NCBI RefSeq assembly: GCF_041821145.1
Contig: NZ_JBGUBC010000005.1
Location: 1 to 64,000 of the forward strand
Length of the DNA stretch: 64,000 bases
Direction of reading: 5' to 3'
Origin: Halopenitus sp041821145
GTDB taxonomy: Archaea; Halobacteriota; Halobacteria; Halobacteriales; Haloferacaceae
Shown here: positions 41,559 through 49,798 of the stretch, in pieces
Numbering within the stretch: the first letter of the stretch is position 1
Layout: every line of letters begins with the position of its first letter
Position numbers and translations under genes: made by a program
Notes under the pieces: generated by a model
Told to the model about the DNA's origin: nothing
The model's database searches: none
What the model saw: the letters and a program-made list of their open reading frames with translations, nothing else

Positions 41559-43184
41559 TCACACAGATCGATCGAGGACTTCGATTCGGATGGTTGTCCC
41601 ATCTGTAACGTCGAAAGAGAGGTCACCGTTGAGCTTGGTGACGCTCCATTTGAGTTGCCACAGGTCGAGCCCGGTGCTGTGTTGAAGCGAGGTTTCGGTT
41701 TCGGCGTTGAGCGACGCGAGCTCGGAGTCTGGGATCCCCGGTCCGTCGTCACTGATTCTGATTGAAAAGCCATCGGGAAGCGGTTCAACTGCGATGGTGA
41801 CTGACTCCTCTGCGTGTTTGATAGCGTTCTCGATTGCACTCTTGAGTGCAGTACGGAGGACTTCCCAGTCGGTGTCCAATGCTGCCGTGTCTGGAGCATT
41901 GAGCGTTACCGCCACGTCAGTGTCCCTAGGTATTAGATCTCGGATGGCATCAGTTAAATCGCCGTGTGATGCAGTTAGTTGGCGAGAAAGCAGTTTGTCC
42001 ATTGCGCGCGCTGTAGTGCTGAGATCCGCGAGTTCGTCTGCCGAGTTTCCAATCGCGGTGGCGTAGTCGCTGTCGATCTCGTCGGTGAGGGCCTCCGTAT
42101 TGCTCTTTATTACGTCTATCCTGTTGCGAAGGTTGTGTCTGAGAACGCGGTTCAGTACTTCGAGGCGCTGTTTGCGGAGCTCTCGTCCCGTGACGTCACG
42201 CAGACTGAGAAGGGAGCCGAGCTGACGATCGTGCTGGTCGGTGAATGAAGTCACTTGTGGGTCGAATTTTCGCCTGCCAGTGTTTGTTTCCAGTTCCACT
42301 GTCTCAGCTTGCTTAAGCGACGAAACCGAGAAACTGGTCAGTGTCTCGAATGACTCACCAAGTGGCCGGCTTGGTGAATCAGTAAGCGTCTCTGCGGCTG
42401 CTTCGTTGAGTTTTATAATCCGATCGTCACGGTCAACGACGATTATGAGGTCGTCGGTTTCACGCGGGATGGCGCGTTCGCCGAGTGCACCGATAGCAGG
42501 TGTTGACTCGAACATCTGGTACCGGAACACGGCCAGCGAGAGACCCCCAGCTGGCAACACGTATGCCACCGCGAACACGCCAAAGACGAGTAGATCCCTT
42601 GTTTCGCCAGCCATCATACTGGTCGAATTAACCAGAACGAGGGGTGCGATACCGGCCACTGATAGACTGACCCCCTGCGACAACGAGAGATGTCCGTACT
42701 CGTAGGTCGTACGTAAGAGTAAGTAACACCCGACAGCAGCAAGGGCGACGATATACAGTAGCGAGAACGTTCCGACCAGATTGGCTATGACATTCACCCC
42801 ACCGAACTCGGCTACGCGCAACACAACGATTAAACCGATACCGGCAACAGGCACAGAAACTGCAAGGACGGTTCGCCAGCCAAAGTCGATTTTACGGCCA
42901 GTGTACTTGAGGGCAAAGAGAAACCACGGAACCATTGCAACTGCCCACGCGATGAGCCCGATGTCTGTCCATAATGGAACATTCGTTTCAGGAACGTCCG
43001 CATTCCCAGTAATGATTACCAAGAAGGCGCTGATAGCTCCAACGCCAAGTATGATTGCCACAGCTGCAAATGAACCAGTACCTGGCTCATCCCATCGTCG
43101 ATAACTAAAGACGCCAATCCAGCACAACCCAATCCCGGACAGCAATAGCAGGGCCAAGAATCCCTCCCAAAGCGGGATCATCAT
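41559..43184 (-). CDS. Sensor histidine kinase paralogue
   Basis: 541 aa. Seven hydrophobic segments lie in residues 1-215, a PAS-like domain at about 225-325 (LIIVVDRDDRIIKLNEAAAETL), and the histidine block RVLRHNLRNRIDVIK. ATPase: TALKSAIENAIKHA (N box), ISDDGPGIP (G1), and a degenerate final G2 region (HSTGLDLW in place of GxGL). It is a paralogue of the kinase at 33824 and may be a pair partner. Loss of the canonical G2 glycines raises a question of activity. Confidence 0.85.
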   Translation of the reverse strand: MMIPLWEGFLALLLLSGIGLCWIGVFSYRRWDEPGTGSFAAVAIILGVGAISAFLVIITGNADVPETNVPLWTDIGLIAWAVAMVPWFLFALKYTGRKIDFGWRTVLAVSVPVAGIGLIVVLRVAEFGGVNVIANLVGTFSLLYIVALAAVGCYLLLRTTYEYGHLSLSQGVSLSVAGIAPLVLVNSTSMMAGETRDLLVFGVFAVAYVLPAGGLSLAVFRYQMFESTPAIGALGERAIPRETDDLIIVVDRDDRIIKLNEAAAETLTDSPSRPLGESFETLTSFSVSSLKQAETVELETNTGRRKFDPQVTSFTDQHDRQLGSLLSLRDVTGRELRKQRLEVLNRVLRHNLRNRIDVIKSNTEALTDEIDSDYATAIGNSADELADLSTTARAMDKLLSRQLTASHGDLTDAIRDLIPRDTDVAVTLNAPDTAALDTDWEVLRTALKSAIENAIKHAEESVTIAVEPLPDGFSIRISDDGPGIPDSELASLNAETETSLQHSTGLDLWQLKWSVTKLNGDLSFDVTDGTTIRIEVLDRSV

Positions 43185-43283
43185 ATATCGAGTTCACAAC
43201 CCCATCGTAAAAACAGCTCCTCACTCATCCGCCGTCTCATCTCACCATATGAACGGTTTGTTCTATTATTCAGTCGAAGAGAG

Positions 43284-43757
43284 TTAGCTTCGAATGATGG
43301 AGGCGAGGGTACTGAGTACGACAATACCACCAAGTCCGAGGATGTATAGTGGTTTATTGCTACTCTCGTGCTTGAGGAAAGCATTGTCCGGAGAATCTGT
43401 GGGCACGTACGCCGTCACCGTGGCTCCCGTCTCGTAGCCCTCTAATTGCGCGCTCGCCTTTTCTTTGGTTCCGAATTCGTGTGAGACGTCGCCCGGGTAC
43501 ATGTTCGAGGACGTATAGGGTTCTCCGTTGAAGGTATAGTTGAAGGTCGCTTGAGGGCTATAGTCGTCCGTTCCCCGTCGTTCGTCGATCCGTTCGATCG
43601 AGGTAGAGACGATAGTGGCGTCTACGGTCTCTGTGGAGTCTAACGCCGCGGATTGAGCCGAATAACTGTATCCACCGTATCCCACTGCTCCAAGCCCGAC
43701 GATCAGCGCGAGTGTGATCTGTAGCGGCCCGGATGGTCCATTGAAGTTGAATTCCAT
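43284..43757 (-). CDS. DUF3592-like membrane protein
   Basis: 157 aa from ATG 43757; upstream codons are Arg-rich and probably not translated. An N-terminal helix (about 12-30), an extracellular beta domain (TVDATIVSTSIERIDERRGTDDYSPQATFNYTFNGEPYTS) and a C-terminal helix (about 135-155) match the DUF3592 layout. Function unknown. Divergent from the CPBP gene at 43865. Confidence 0.75.
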   Translation of the reverse strand: MEFNFNGPSGPLQITLALIVGLGAVGYGGYSYSAQSAALDSTETVDATIVSTSIERIDERRGTDDYSPQATFNYTFNGEPYTSSNMYPGDVSHEFGTKEKASAQLEGYETGATVTAYVPTDSPDNAFLKHESSNKPLYILGLGGIVVLSTLASIIRS

Positions 43758-43864
43758 AGCTCTTGTTCGAAGTAGTAGAACAGTAAAGGGGAACTCAGTG
43801 TTTCTCAGTCTGTAACGCCCACCCAACAGACATACTCGCCGTTGTAGAAGCACGTATCATATCG

Positions 43865-44713
43865 ATGCACCTTCGTGAGACAATCCGGCGACACCAGCTT
43901 GTATCGTTTTTCCTCATCGCATTCGGATGGTCGTGGGTATATGATAGCATCGTCTTCCTGACGGTAGGGTCATCTCCAGGAATCCTGGTTCGGGGGCTCG
44001 TTCGAGCGTGGGGGCCATTGATCGCAGGAGTTACTGTGACATGGGCAAGCGACGGAGATTTACGGACGTATTTCGGCCAAGTTACGAAGTGGCGAGTCAA
44101 ACCCCGGTGGTACGTCTTAGCGGTCGTTTTACCGTTTGTTCTTAATGGCACCCTTGCTGTGAGCGTCGTGCACCTGTTCAACGGTGGTGACATCCAGATT
44201 GCGCCGTCACCGTGGTGGCACTATATCGTTGGATTCCTTGTGGTCCTGTTTCTCGCGGGCTCACTCGAAGAGTTTGGGTGGCGAGGATTCGCCCAACCAA
44301 GACTCCAAGAACGCTATACGGCACTAACAGCGGCAACCGGAATCGGGATCGCGTGGGCGCTCTGGCATCTCCCCTTGTTCTATCTCATCGACGTTGCAGC
44401 CTACGACGCCTCCGGGTTCTGGACGAGCTACTTGTTCACCCTCGTTGTTGAGTCGATCATCTACGCGTGGTTGTTCAACAGCACCAGTGGCGGACTCCTG
44501 TTTCCGATGCTCGCTCACTCGCTCGGGAACCTTCCCCCACTCATTACACCGGTCGGAGACATCGGAAGGCTCGCCCAGTACACTCCCGAGCTTCTGTCAG
44601 TACTCCTCGTAGCTGGACTTGTCTCATATTACGGACGGGAATACCTCTCTTCCTCGGTACCAGAACCACGCATCCCAGGAGCAACTACAGAAACGATTGC
44701 AGACTATCCCTGA
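43865..44713 (+). CDS. CPBP-family intramembrane protease
   Basis: 282 aa. About eight helices. Motifs GSLEEFGWRGF (EExxxR), ALWHLPLF (motif 2 His) and LAHSLGN (motif 3 His) are all present, so it is likely active. CPBP proteases cleave within membranes and often confer immunity or process small peptides. One of four CPBP genes in the accessory region. Confidence 0.88.
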   Translation: MHLRETIRRHQLVSFFLIAFGWSWVYDSIVFLTVGSSPGILVRGLVRAWGPLIAGVTVTWASDGDLRTYFGQVTKWRVKPRWYVLAVVLPFVLNGTLAVSVVHLFNGGDIQIAPSPWWHYIVGFLVVLFLAGSLEEFGWRGFAQPRLQERYTALTAATGIGIAWALWHLPLFYLIDVAAYDASGFWTSYLFTLVVESIIYAWLFNSTSGGLLFPMLAHSLGNLPPLITPVGDIGRLAQYTPELLSVLLVAGLVSYYGREYLSSSVPEPRIPGATTETIADYP

Positions 44714-44758
44714 TCGCGGATGAGCAATTGGTGTCTGCCACTCGACGGACCACCGTGC

Positions 44759-46324
44759 CTATCCCCACTGATGACTCCGACCAACGGCTGCTGTCCCCAA
44801 CGCGAGAACGGTAAGTCCGAGATAGATGGCTGGAATCGTGAGAGTAGTAATGTGTGCGCCGACGTAGTCGAGTGGGCGGAAGTTATTCATCGGACCAACG
44901 TACCATGCCACGAGATATCCCAGTTCGAAAATTCGGGGACGTCCTGTCCAGACACCGAGCGCGACCGCTGCCGCCGGCAGGGAGAGAACACCTATGAGGA
45001 CGCCAGCGACTGCTGGCCACATACCCGTGGTTATGAATCGAAGTAGCGCAGGCAGGACGAGTGTGATGCCTGCGAACGCGCCGATGAGGTAGGAGACGCC
45101 AAGTAATCGAGTAGGACCACCCGTGACGAAGACGAGTTCTTCAGTTCGGTACCGTCGTTCTCGCGTGCCAAGATGAGACCAAAGAGGGAGCAGGAGAAGA
45201 AGCGAGATTGGTACGACCAGTGAACGGACTGTGTAGAGTGGAGCGACGGCGGTAGCGACGAATCCGGCGACATAGCTGAGATACCACCACCACGCTCGGC
45301 CGCGGAGCGAAAGGCGAAGTTCTCCGAGGAATACGGGAAGTAACGAGAACGTGCCAATCGTGACGGGGGTAAGCGAAAGATCATCTGGGGAGATATGTAG
45401 TTCTCCTGCTTCCGTTGATGATGCTCCGGCTACCTCCTCATTATCATCTATAGGGCTTGAATCGCTACGCGATCCATCGCCTGACTCCCCGAATCGGTCG
45501 AACGTGACACCAGCAACGACGAGTAGAGCGAACGCGGTTCCCAAAACGGGGAGCCGAGAGACGAAAATCCCCGGGGTCCACTCAAGCCCACTCCAAGTGA
45601 AGGTTTCAACGCCGCTTCGTCCCGTTGAGTACGCAAAGCTTCCGACCGGTCCTTCAAATCCCGAATACTGTGTGGCGATAGACGAGGCCATACTTTCGCG
45701 GAGAGCGACGAGTCCGGTGAAATCGAGTGGCGAGTGCGGCGGGACACTTGCGACAATGAGAGCGAACACAGACACGAAATAGACCACAGTGCCGAGCGTT
45801 CCGCGCAGTGGGCTGATTGTTTCAAAACAGACGGCAGCTGCGGCGACGACGGCCATCGTCGGCATCGTCAGGAGGAGGAACGGAGAGATGAGTGCGGCGA
45901 GGTTCAGGGAACCGGTTCCCTGAAGGAGGAACGAGACAGTGGTCGCTGCTACAAGTATTGTGGTGGCGACAGTTAAGACAGCGAAGTTACTGAGCCACTT
46001 TCCGAGTAGATAGCTCGTGTTCGAGAGTGGCGAGGCCGCGAGTAGTTCGCCGACCCCTGTTTCTCGATCCCGTCTGATACTCCCAGTAGTGAGTGGATAG
46101 CCGAACAGCAGGAAGACGAGCGTCGCAATTCCAGCGACGACACCGCCAAACCATGCGGCATTCGGTGTTCCCGTGTACTGACCGGCGACATAGAGCGTTG
46201 CGTCCACGGTTGCGAGCTTGACGAAATACGCGATCACCACTGGAACGACGAGAAGCGTCAGCGACCGCGAACGTTCTCGAAAGTCTGCGAGCGCGACACC
46301 AAGGATGGCTCGACATCGAGTCAT
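44759..46324 (-). CDS. ABC-2 type transporter permease
   Basis: 521 aa. About 12 membrane helices in two halves, each starting with a soluble-then-hydrophobic pattern of ABC-2 permeases (for example YFVKLATVDATLYVAGQY, TGVGELLAASPLSNTSYLLGKWL). Its ATG overlaps the ATPase stop by four bases (46321-46324). With the ATPase at 46321 it forms an exporter. The cargo is unknown; no substrate gene is seen beside it. Confidence 0.88.
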   Translation of the reverse strand: MTRCRAILGVALADFRERSRSLTLLVVPVVIAYFVKLATVDATLYVAGQYTGTPNAAWFGGVVAGIATLVFLLFGYPLTTGSIRRDRETGVGELLAASPLSNTSYLLGKWLSNFAVLTVATTILVAATTVSFLLQGTGSLNLAALISPFLLLTMPTMAVVAAAAVCFETISPLRGTLGTVVYFVSVFALIVASVPPHSPLDFTGLVALRESMASSIATQYSGFEGPVGSFAYSTGRSGVETFTWSGLEWTPGIFVSRLPVLGTAFALLVVAGVTFDRFGESGDGSRSDSSPIDDNEEVAGASSTEAGELHISPDDLSLTPVTIGTFSLLPVFLGELRLSLRGRAWWWYLSYVAGFVATAVAPLYTVRSLVVPISLLLLLPLWSHLGTRERRYRTEELVFVTGGPTRLLGVSYLIGAFAGITLVLPALLRFITTGMWPAVAGVLIGVLSLPAAAVALGVWTGRPRIFELGYLVAWYVGPMNNFRPLDYVGAHITTLTIPAIYLGLTVLALGTAAVGRSHQWG

Positions 46325-47211
46325 GACGACCGATCCTCCGCTAGGAGGGCGAGATATGCGTCTTCAAGCGTCGGTTCAACAGATGTCGCTTCGGACGTGG
46401 GCTGTGTATCGGCAATAATTCGGACGCGGACACCGTCTTGGCCGTGGCTTGTACTACTGACGGTGTACTCGCGGCGGAGGGCGGCGAGATCTGCACTCGG
46501 TGCTGTCCACTCCCAGACCGTTCCAGTGGCGCGAGCGATTAATTCGCTGGGTGAGGTGTGTGCGCGAAGGTGACCGTTGTGGAGGACGGCGACATCGTTG
46601 GCAGTGGCTTCGACATCGGGAACGATATGCGTCGAGAGGACGACCACGCGTTCATCTGCAAGATCAGCGAGGACATTTCGAAATCGGACACGTTCTGTTG
46701 GGTCGAGCCCGACCGTCGGTTCGTCGACGATCAACAGGTCTGGGTCAGAGAGTAGGGCCTGCGCGATACCGACACGTTGGCGCATTCCACCGGAGAAATC
46801 ACCAAGTCGCTTCTCATGTACATCACTGAGATTAACCAGCTCAAGGAGATCGGTAATCCGATCATCGGGGTTATTGAGACCACGAATGGCAGCGAGATAC
46901 GAGAGGAACTCTCTCGCAGTTAGGTTCGGATAGACACCGAAATCCTGTGGCAGATAGCCGACATCCTGACGGATTACCTGCGGCTTGTCCGTCACGTCGG
47001 TGCCATTCCAGTAGACGGTTCCCTCGGTCGGGTCAATAACGCCGGTTACAATCCGCATTAGCGTCGATTTTCCCGCGCCATTGGATCCGAGGAGACCAGT
47101 GACCCCGGTATCCAGTGTGAGATCGACATTCCGGAGCGCCAACGTCTCACCAAAGTGCTTGTCCAAGTTCTCGATACGCAATTCGAGTGAGCCGTCGGTC
47201 TGTACCGTCAT
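46321..47211 (-). CDS. ABC transporter ATP-binding protein
   Basis: 296 aa. Walker A GSNGAGKS, signature FSGGMRQRVGIAQALL, Walker B LLIVDEPTVGLD and the H-loop STHIV are present. The domain is of the ABC-2/DrrA-like class, which energises the permease encoded by the next gene. C-terminal residues about 230-296 extend beyond the ATPase. Coupled to the permease gene by the ATGA overlap. Confidence 0.92.
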   Translation of the reverse strand: MTVQTDGSLELRIENLDKHFGETLALRNVDLTLDTGVTGLLGSNGAGKSTLMRIVTGVIDPTEGTVYWNGTDVTDKPQVIRQDVGYLPQDFGVYPNLTAREFLSYLAAIRGLNNPDDRITDLLELVNLSDVHEKRLGDFSGGMRQRVGIAQALLSDPDLLIVDEPTVGLDPTERVRFRNVLADLADERVVVLSTHIVPDVEATANDVAVLHNGHLRAHTSPSELIARATGTVWEWTAPSADLAALRREYTVSSTSHGQDGVRVRIIADTQPTSEATSVEPTLEDAYLALLAEDRSS

Positions 47212-47453
47212 CTCAAACCACCATCTGATGTAACGATCCCTCTGTCGATTCGCTTAGTACGATTCCCCATCTTGAAGGCAAGTCCATCCACGTGCGTGGA
47301 GGACCTCTGCTGGGGTTGCAGGTCGTTGGTTGAGGTCAAACCTATCTTCAGCTGAGGCACGACCATATCAGGTCAGCATCGACGCTCAACTACGGTAAAC
47401 AAAAAGGGACAGTTTCCGCGTGCGAAACACACCACCACACAAGTAACGCAGAA

Positions 47454-47840
47454 TCATTCCGTCTTCCGAAGTTCACCGAGAGCAATGAGAACGTAGAGAA
47501 GCCCCACGAGACGAGTCCCTGTATACACCCACGGTTTCCACTCGCAGGTTGAGGTGTCTCTGTACGCTAATTTGGCACCGTAGTCCACGTAACTACGCGG
47601 GTAGAGCTATGCGAGCATTCCAATAATTCCGAGGAACTTCTTGAACGACGAATACGAGGCTTCGCTTCGCCACATCATAATCAAGAATGCCAACCCCTCA
47701 AAACGAGCGCCGGGGAGAACCCACGACTGCAACTCACACTCGTCTGGATTCTCCAGAGCCATCTGCTCGGCAGTATCGATGAGAGCGTCGGGTGCAAGAA
47801 CCTCCACAGCACAGATCGTGGTGAGCAGTTTTCGGAGCAT
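47454..47840 (-). pseudogene. Small membrane protein interrupted by an in-frame stop
   Basis: The frame from ATG 47840 runs 77 codons to TAG at 47607-47609 and then continues open for 50 codons (LYPRSYVDYGAKLAYRDTST, then RLVGLLYVLIALGELRKTE) to TGA at 47454-47456. Both parts have a coherent reading, with membrane-compatible segments in each (ARFEGLAFLIMMW, RLVGLLYVLIALG). The single stop is a mutation or readthrough; the product would be about 128 aa. Confidence 0.6.
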
Positions 47841-47917
47841 TATTCGTCAGTTGGTCGTGCCAGAAGTTAAAACACGTAGCCAGTTTCGTTCTGAAGAAAG
47901 CCTCTGCAGCGCTATAC

Positions 47918-48643
47918 TCACCCGAGTAGTAATGGCAGAGTAGTCGTGAGTGAATTGAACCCGCCGTGTGCGAGCGCCGGAACGACGAGGTTGTCAGTTC
48001 GTTCGTACACCCATCCCAAGATGACACCGAGACCCGAAAGAGCGACGAGCCAGAGAATGTCGCCCGGGGTCGTCGCCGCGAGGTCAATGTGACCGAATCC
48101 GAATACAAACCCGGCAATGAGGATTGACGGCCAGCCCCCGAGGGTATCACGCAGACCACGTTGAATCACACCGCGGAAGATCAATTCCTCAGCCGGACCA
48201 ACAAGGACGAGAAGCGTAATTGTCCGCGAGTAGAGGACGGTCGTAGCGAGTGACGACCCCGTCGTTGTCCGCTCTAATCCGAGAGCTTGGAGCAGTAAGA
48301 GCGATCCGATTAGCGTGACGACCATAAAAACCACCCCCAGAAGCATGTACCCCCACTCCCAGCCAACGGGGCGTCGAATACCCATCCATTCGAAAGGCGA
48401 CGAAACACCCAGAATCCGGACTGCAGCGGCTGCGATTCCTACCGCATAGGGGACGCGGAGCAGTTGAATGAGGACATCTCGAACAACTGGGAAACCAGTC
48501 AGAATCAATGGGTTCGCTGATCCCATAACCGTTTGAATGAGGTTAAGCCAGATCCAGAGGCCAGCCGCGATTAAGATCCCTGCTGCGATTCGAGGTCCGA
48601 TTCTTCGATTTGTCACTTGAATGCCCGACGTGATCCAGCTCAT
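47918..48643 (-). CDS. CPBP-family intramembrane protease
   Basis: 241 aa. Eight helices; motifs GPAEELIFRGVIQRG (EExxxR), FGFGHIDLA (motif 2 His) and ALAHGGFNS (motif 3 His) are intact. Probably an active intramembrane glutamic protease. It lies just upstream of the interrupted membrane gene on the same strand (77 bases apart). Confidence 0.88.
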   Translation of the reverse strand: MSWITSGIQVTNRRIGPRIAAGILIAAGLWIWLNLIQTVMGSANPLILTGFPVVRDVLIQLLRVPYAVGIAAAAVRILGVSSPFEWMGIRRPVGWEWGYMLLGVVFMVVTLIGSLLLLQALGLERTTTGSSLATTVLYSRTITLLVLVGPAEELIFRGVIQRGLRDTLGGWPSILIAGFVFGFGHIDLAATTPGDILWLVALSGLGVILGWVYERTDNLVVPALAHGGFNSLTTTLPLLLG

Positions 48644-48689
48644 AGCGGGGGGAGTACAGTGTATATCGGAGTTGATTCAGCCTCGTAGG

Positions 48690-49040
48690 TTAGATCACGC
48701 CTTCAACGACGCTTACCAGGCCATTTCCGACTTCTACGAGTGCCGTCTCGTCGGGACCGCTACCGATCAGGCATTCGGCACGGTCCGTTTTCCCCCCATT
48801 GAGACAGGCCTCGACGACGTACACGCCACGATCGAGCCGAACGTGGATACTTTTTGACGATCCTGGCCGTAGGGCATACGTCCCGTCGAAGGTGACTGAT
48901 TCGTCCGAATCAACGAGTCGAATGGTCACCTCGTTTGCCTCAGTGCCGTCGTAGTTCCTGAGAACCAGACTCTCCTGACTGACGTAAGGGAACTCATCGG
49001 TTTCGGTGGTGGAATCTGTTTGAGCGAGTTCGAGGGCCAT
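48690..49040 (-). CDS. Small beta-rich protein of unknown function
   Basis: 116 aa. No signal peptide. Strand-rich (SLVLRNYDGTEANEVTIRLVD, SIHVRLDRGVYVVEACLNGG) and could be a small beta-sandwich. Contains two cysteines (Cys at about 84 and 94). No family is recognised. Confidence 0.6.
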   Translation of the reverse strand: MALELAQTDSTTETDEFPYVSQESLVLRNYDGTEANEVTIRLVDSDESVTFDGTYALRPGSSKSIHVRLDRGVYVVEACLNGGKTDRAECLIGSGPDETALVEVGNGLVSVVEGVI

Positions 49041-49353
49041 GCGAGTTGCTACAGCTGTCGTTCACCTATAATGGCAGTCCGTGTTTCCAGCCCTGAAATA
49101 CCGAAAAACCGACTCTGATGGTACCTCACATTGGGTTGAATCTGTTTGTTAACTGATTCCTGTTCACGTGAGCGGTCCTTGGTGACCCGTGGAAGACATA
49201 GCCGTCTCGTCGATGGAGTTGTTGCGCCTCGTGGGAACGCTTATACTTTGATCCAGAGGCGAGATCGCTCCCACGCAGCTGACGAACGTGACTATCCGAA
49301 GGAAGCCTGGCGCGCGCATCCCGCGCTCACAGGCATTTGAACTCTGAGTCTAA
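49041..49353. other. Stretch at the island/core boundary with nothing recognised
   Basis: No gene, repeat or promoter is convincingly seen between the small beta-rich gene and the 3' end of tRNA-Phe. This is the junction between accessory and core sequence. Confidence 0.4.
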
Positions 49354-49427
49354 TGCCGCCTCCCGGATTTGAACCGGGGACAGCTCGATCTTCAGTCGAG
49401 TGCTCTCCCAATCTGAGCTAAGGCGGC
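49354..49427 (-). tRNA. tRNA-Phe(GAA)
   Basis: The minus strand folds as a cloverleaf: acceptor GCCGCCT with AGGCGGC, discriminator A, anticodon loop CTGAAGA (anticodon GAA) in a 5-base stem CTCGA/TCGAG, and T-arm GGTTCAAATCC. No intron. The CCA end is not encoded. Its 3' end faces the accessory region. Confidence 0.95.
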
Positions 49428-49651
49428 GTGCACCCGAACCAACGCCCATTCCGGACAAAAGGATTTCGAAACCCGGCGCGGGGATCCCTTCCTTGCGTCC
49501 GCTGCGGACCCCGACGTCGCTCGCTTGAGCCCGATCGGATCGAACGAGTGATCCAGCGGCGACGCCGATCGAGCGCCGACAACCGATCGCCGCCGATGAT
49601 CTCGACGCATGCTTGCGGCGCTCGGGGATAACTCACACCACAGCAACGGTA

Positions 49652-49724
49652 TGGGACCGCCCGGATTCGAACCGGGGTCACGGGCACCCAAGGCCCGAAG
49701 TATACCAGGCTAACCCACGGTCCC
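49652..49724 (-). tRNA. tRNA-Pro(TGG)
   Basis: Minus strand cloverleaf: acceptor GGGACCG, T-arm GGTTCGAATCC, anticodon loop CTTGGGT within stem CGGGC/GCCCG, anticodon TGG, discriminator A. No intron, CCA not encoded. Confidence 0.95.
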
Positions 49725-49798
49725 TCGCCTCCTACTACTGCGATCACGCGCTAAAGGGTTTCGTTCGCGATCCCCGTGACCGACTGTTCGGGGGTCGC

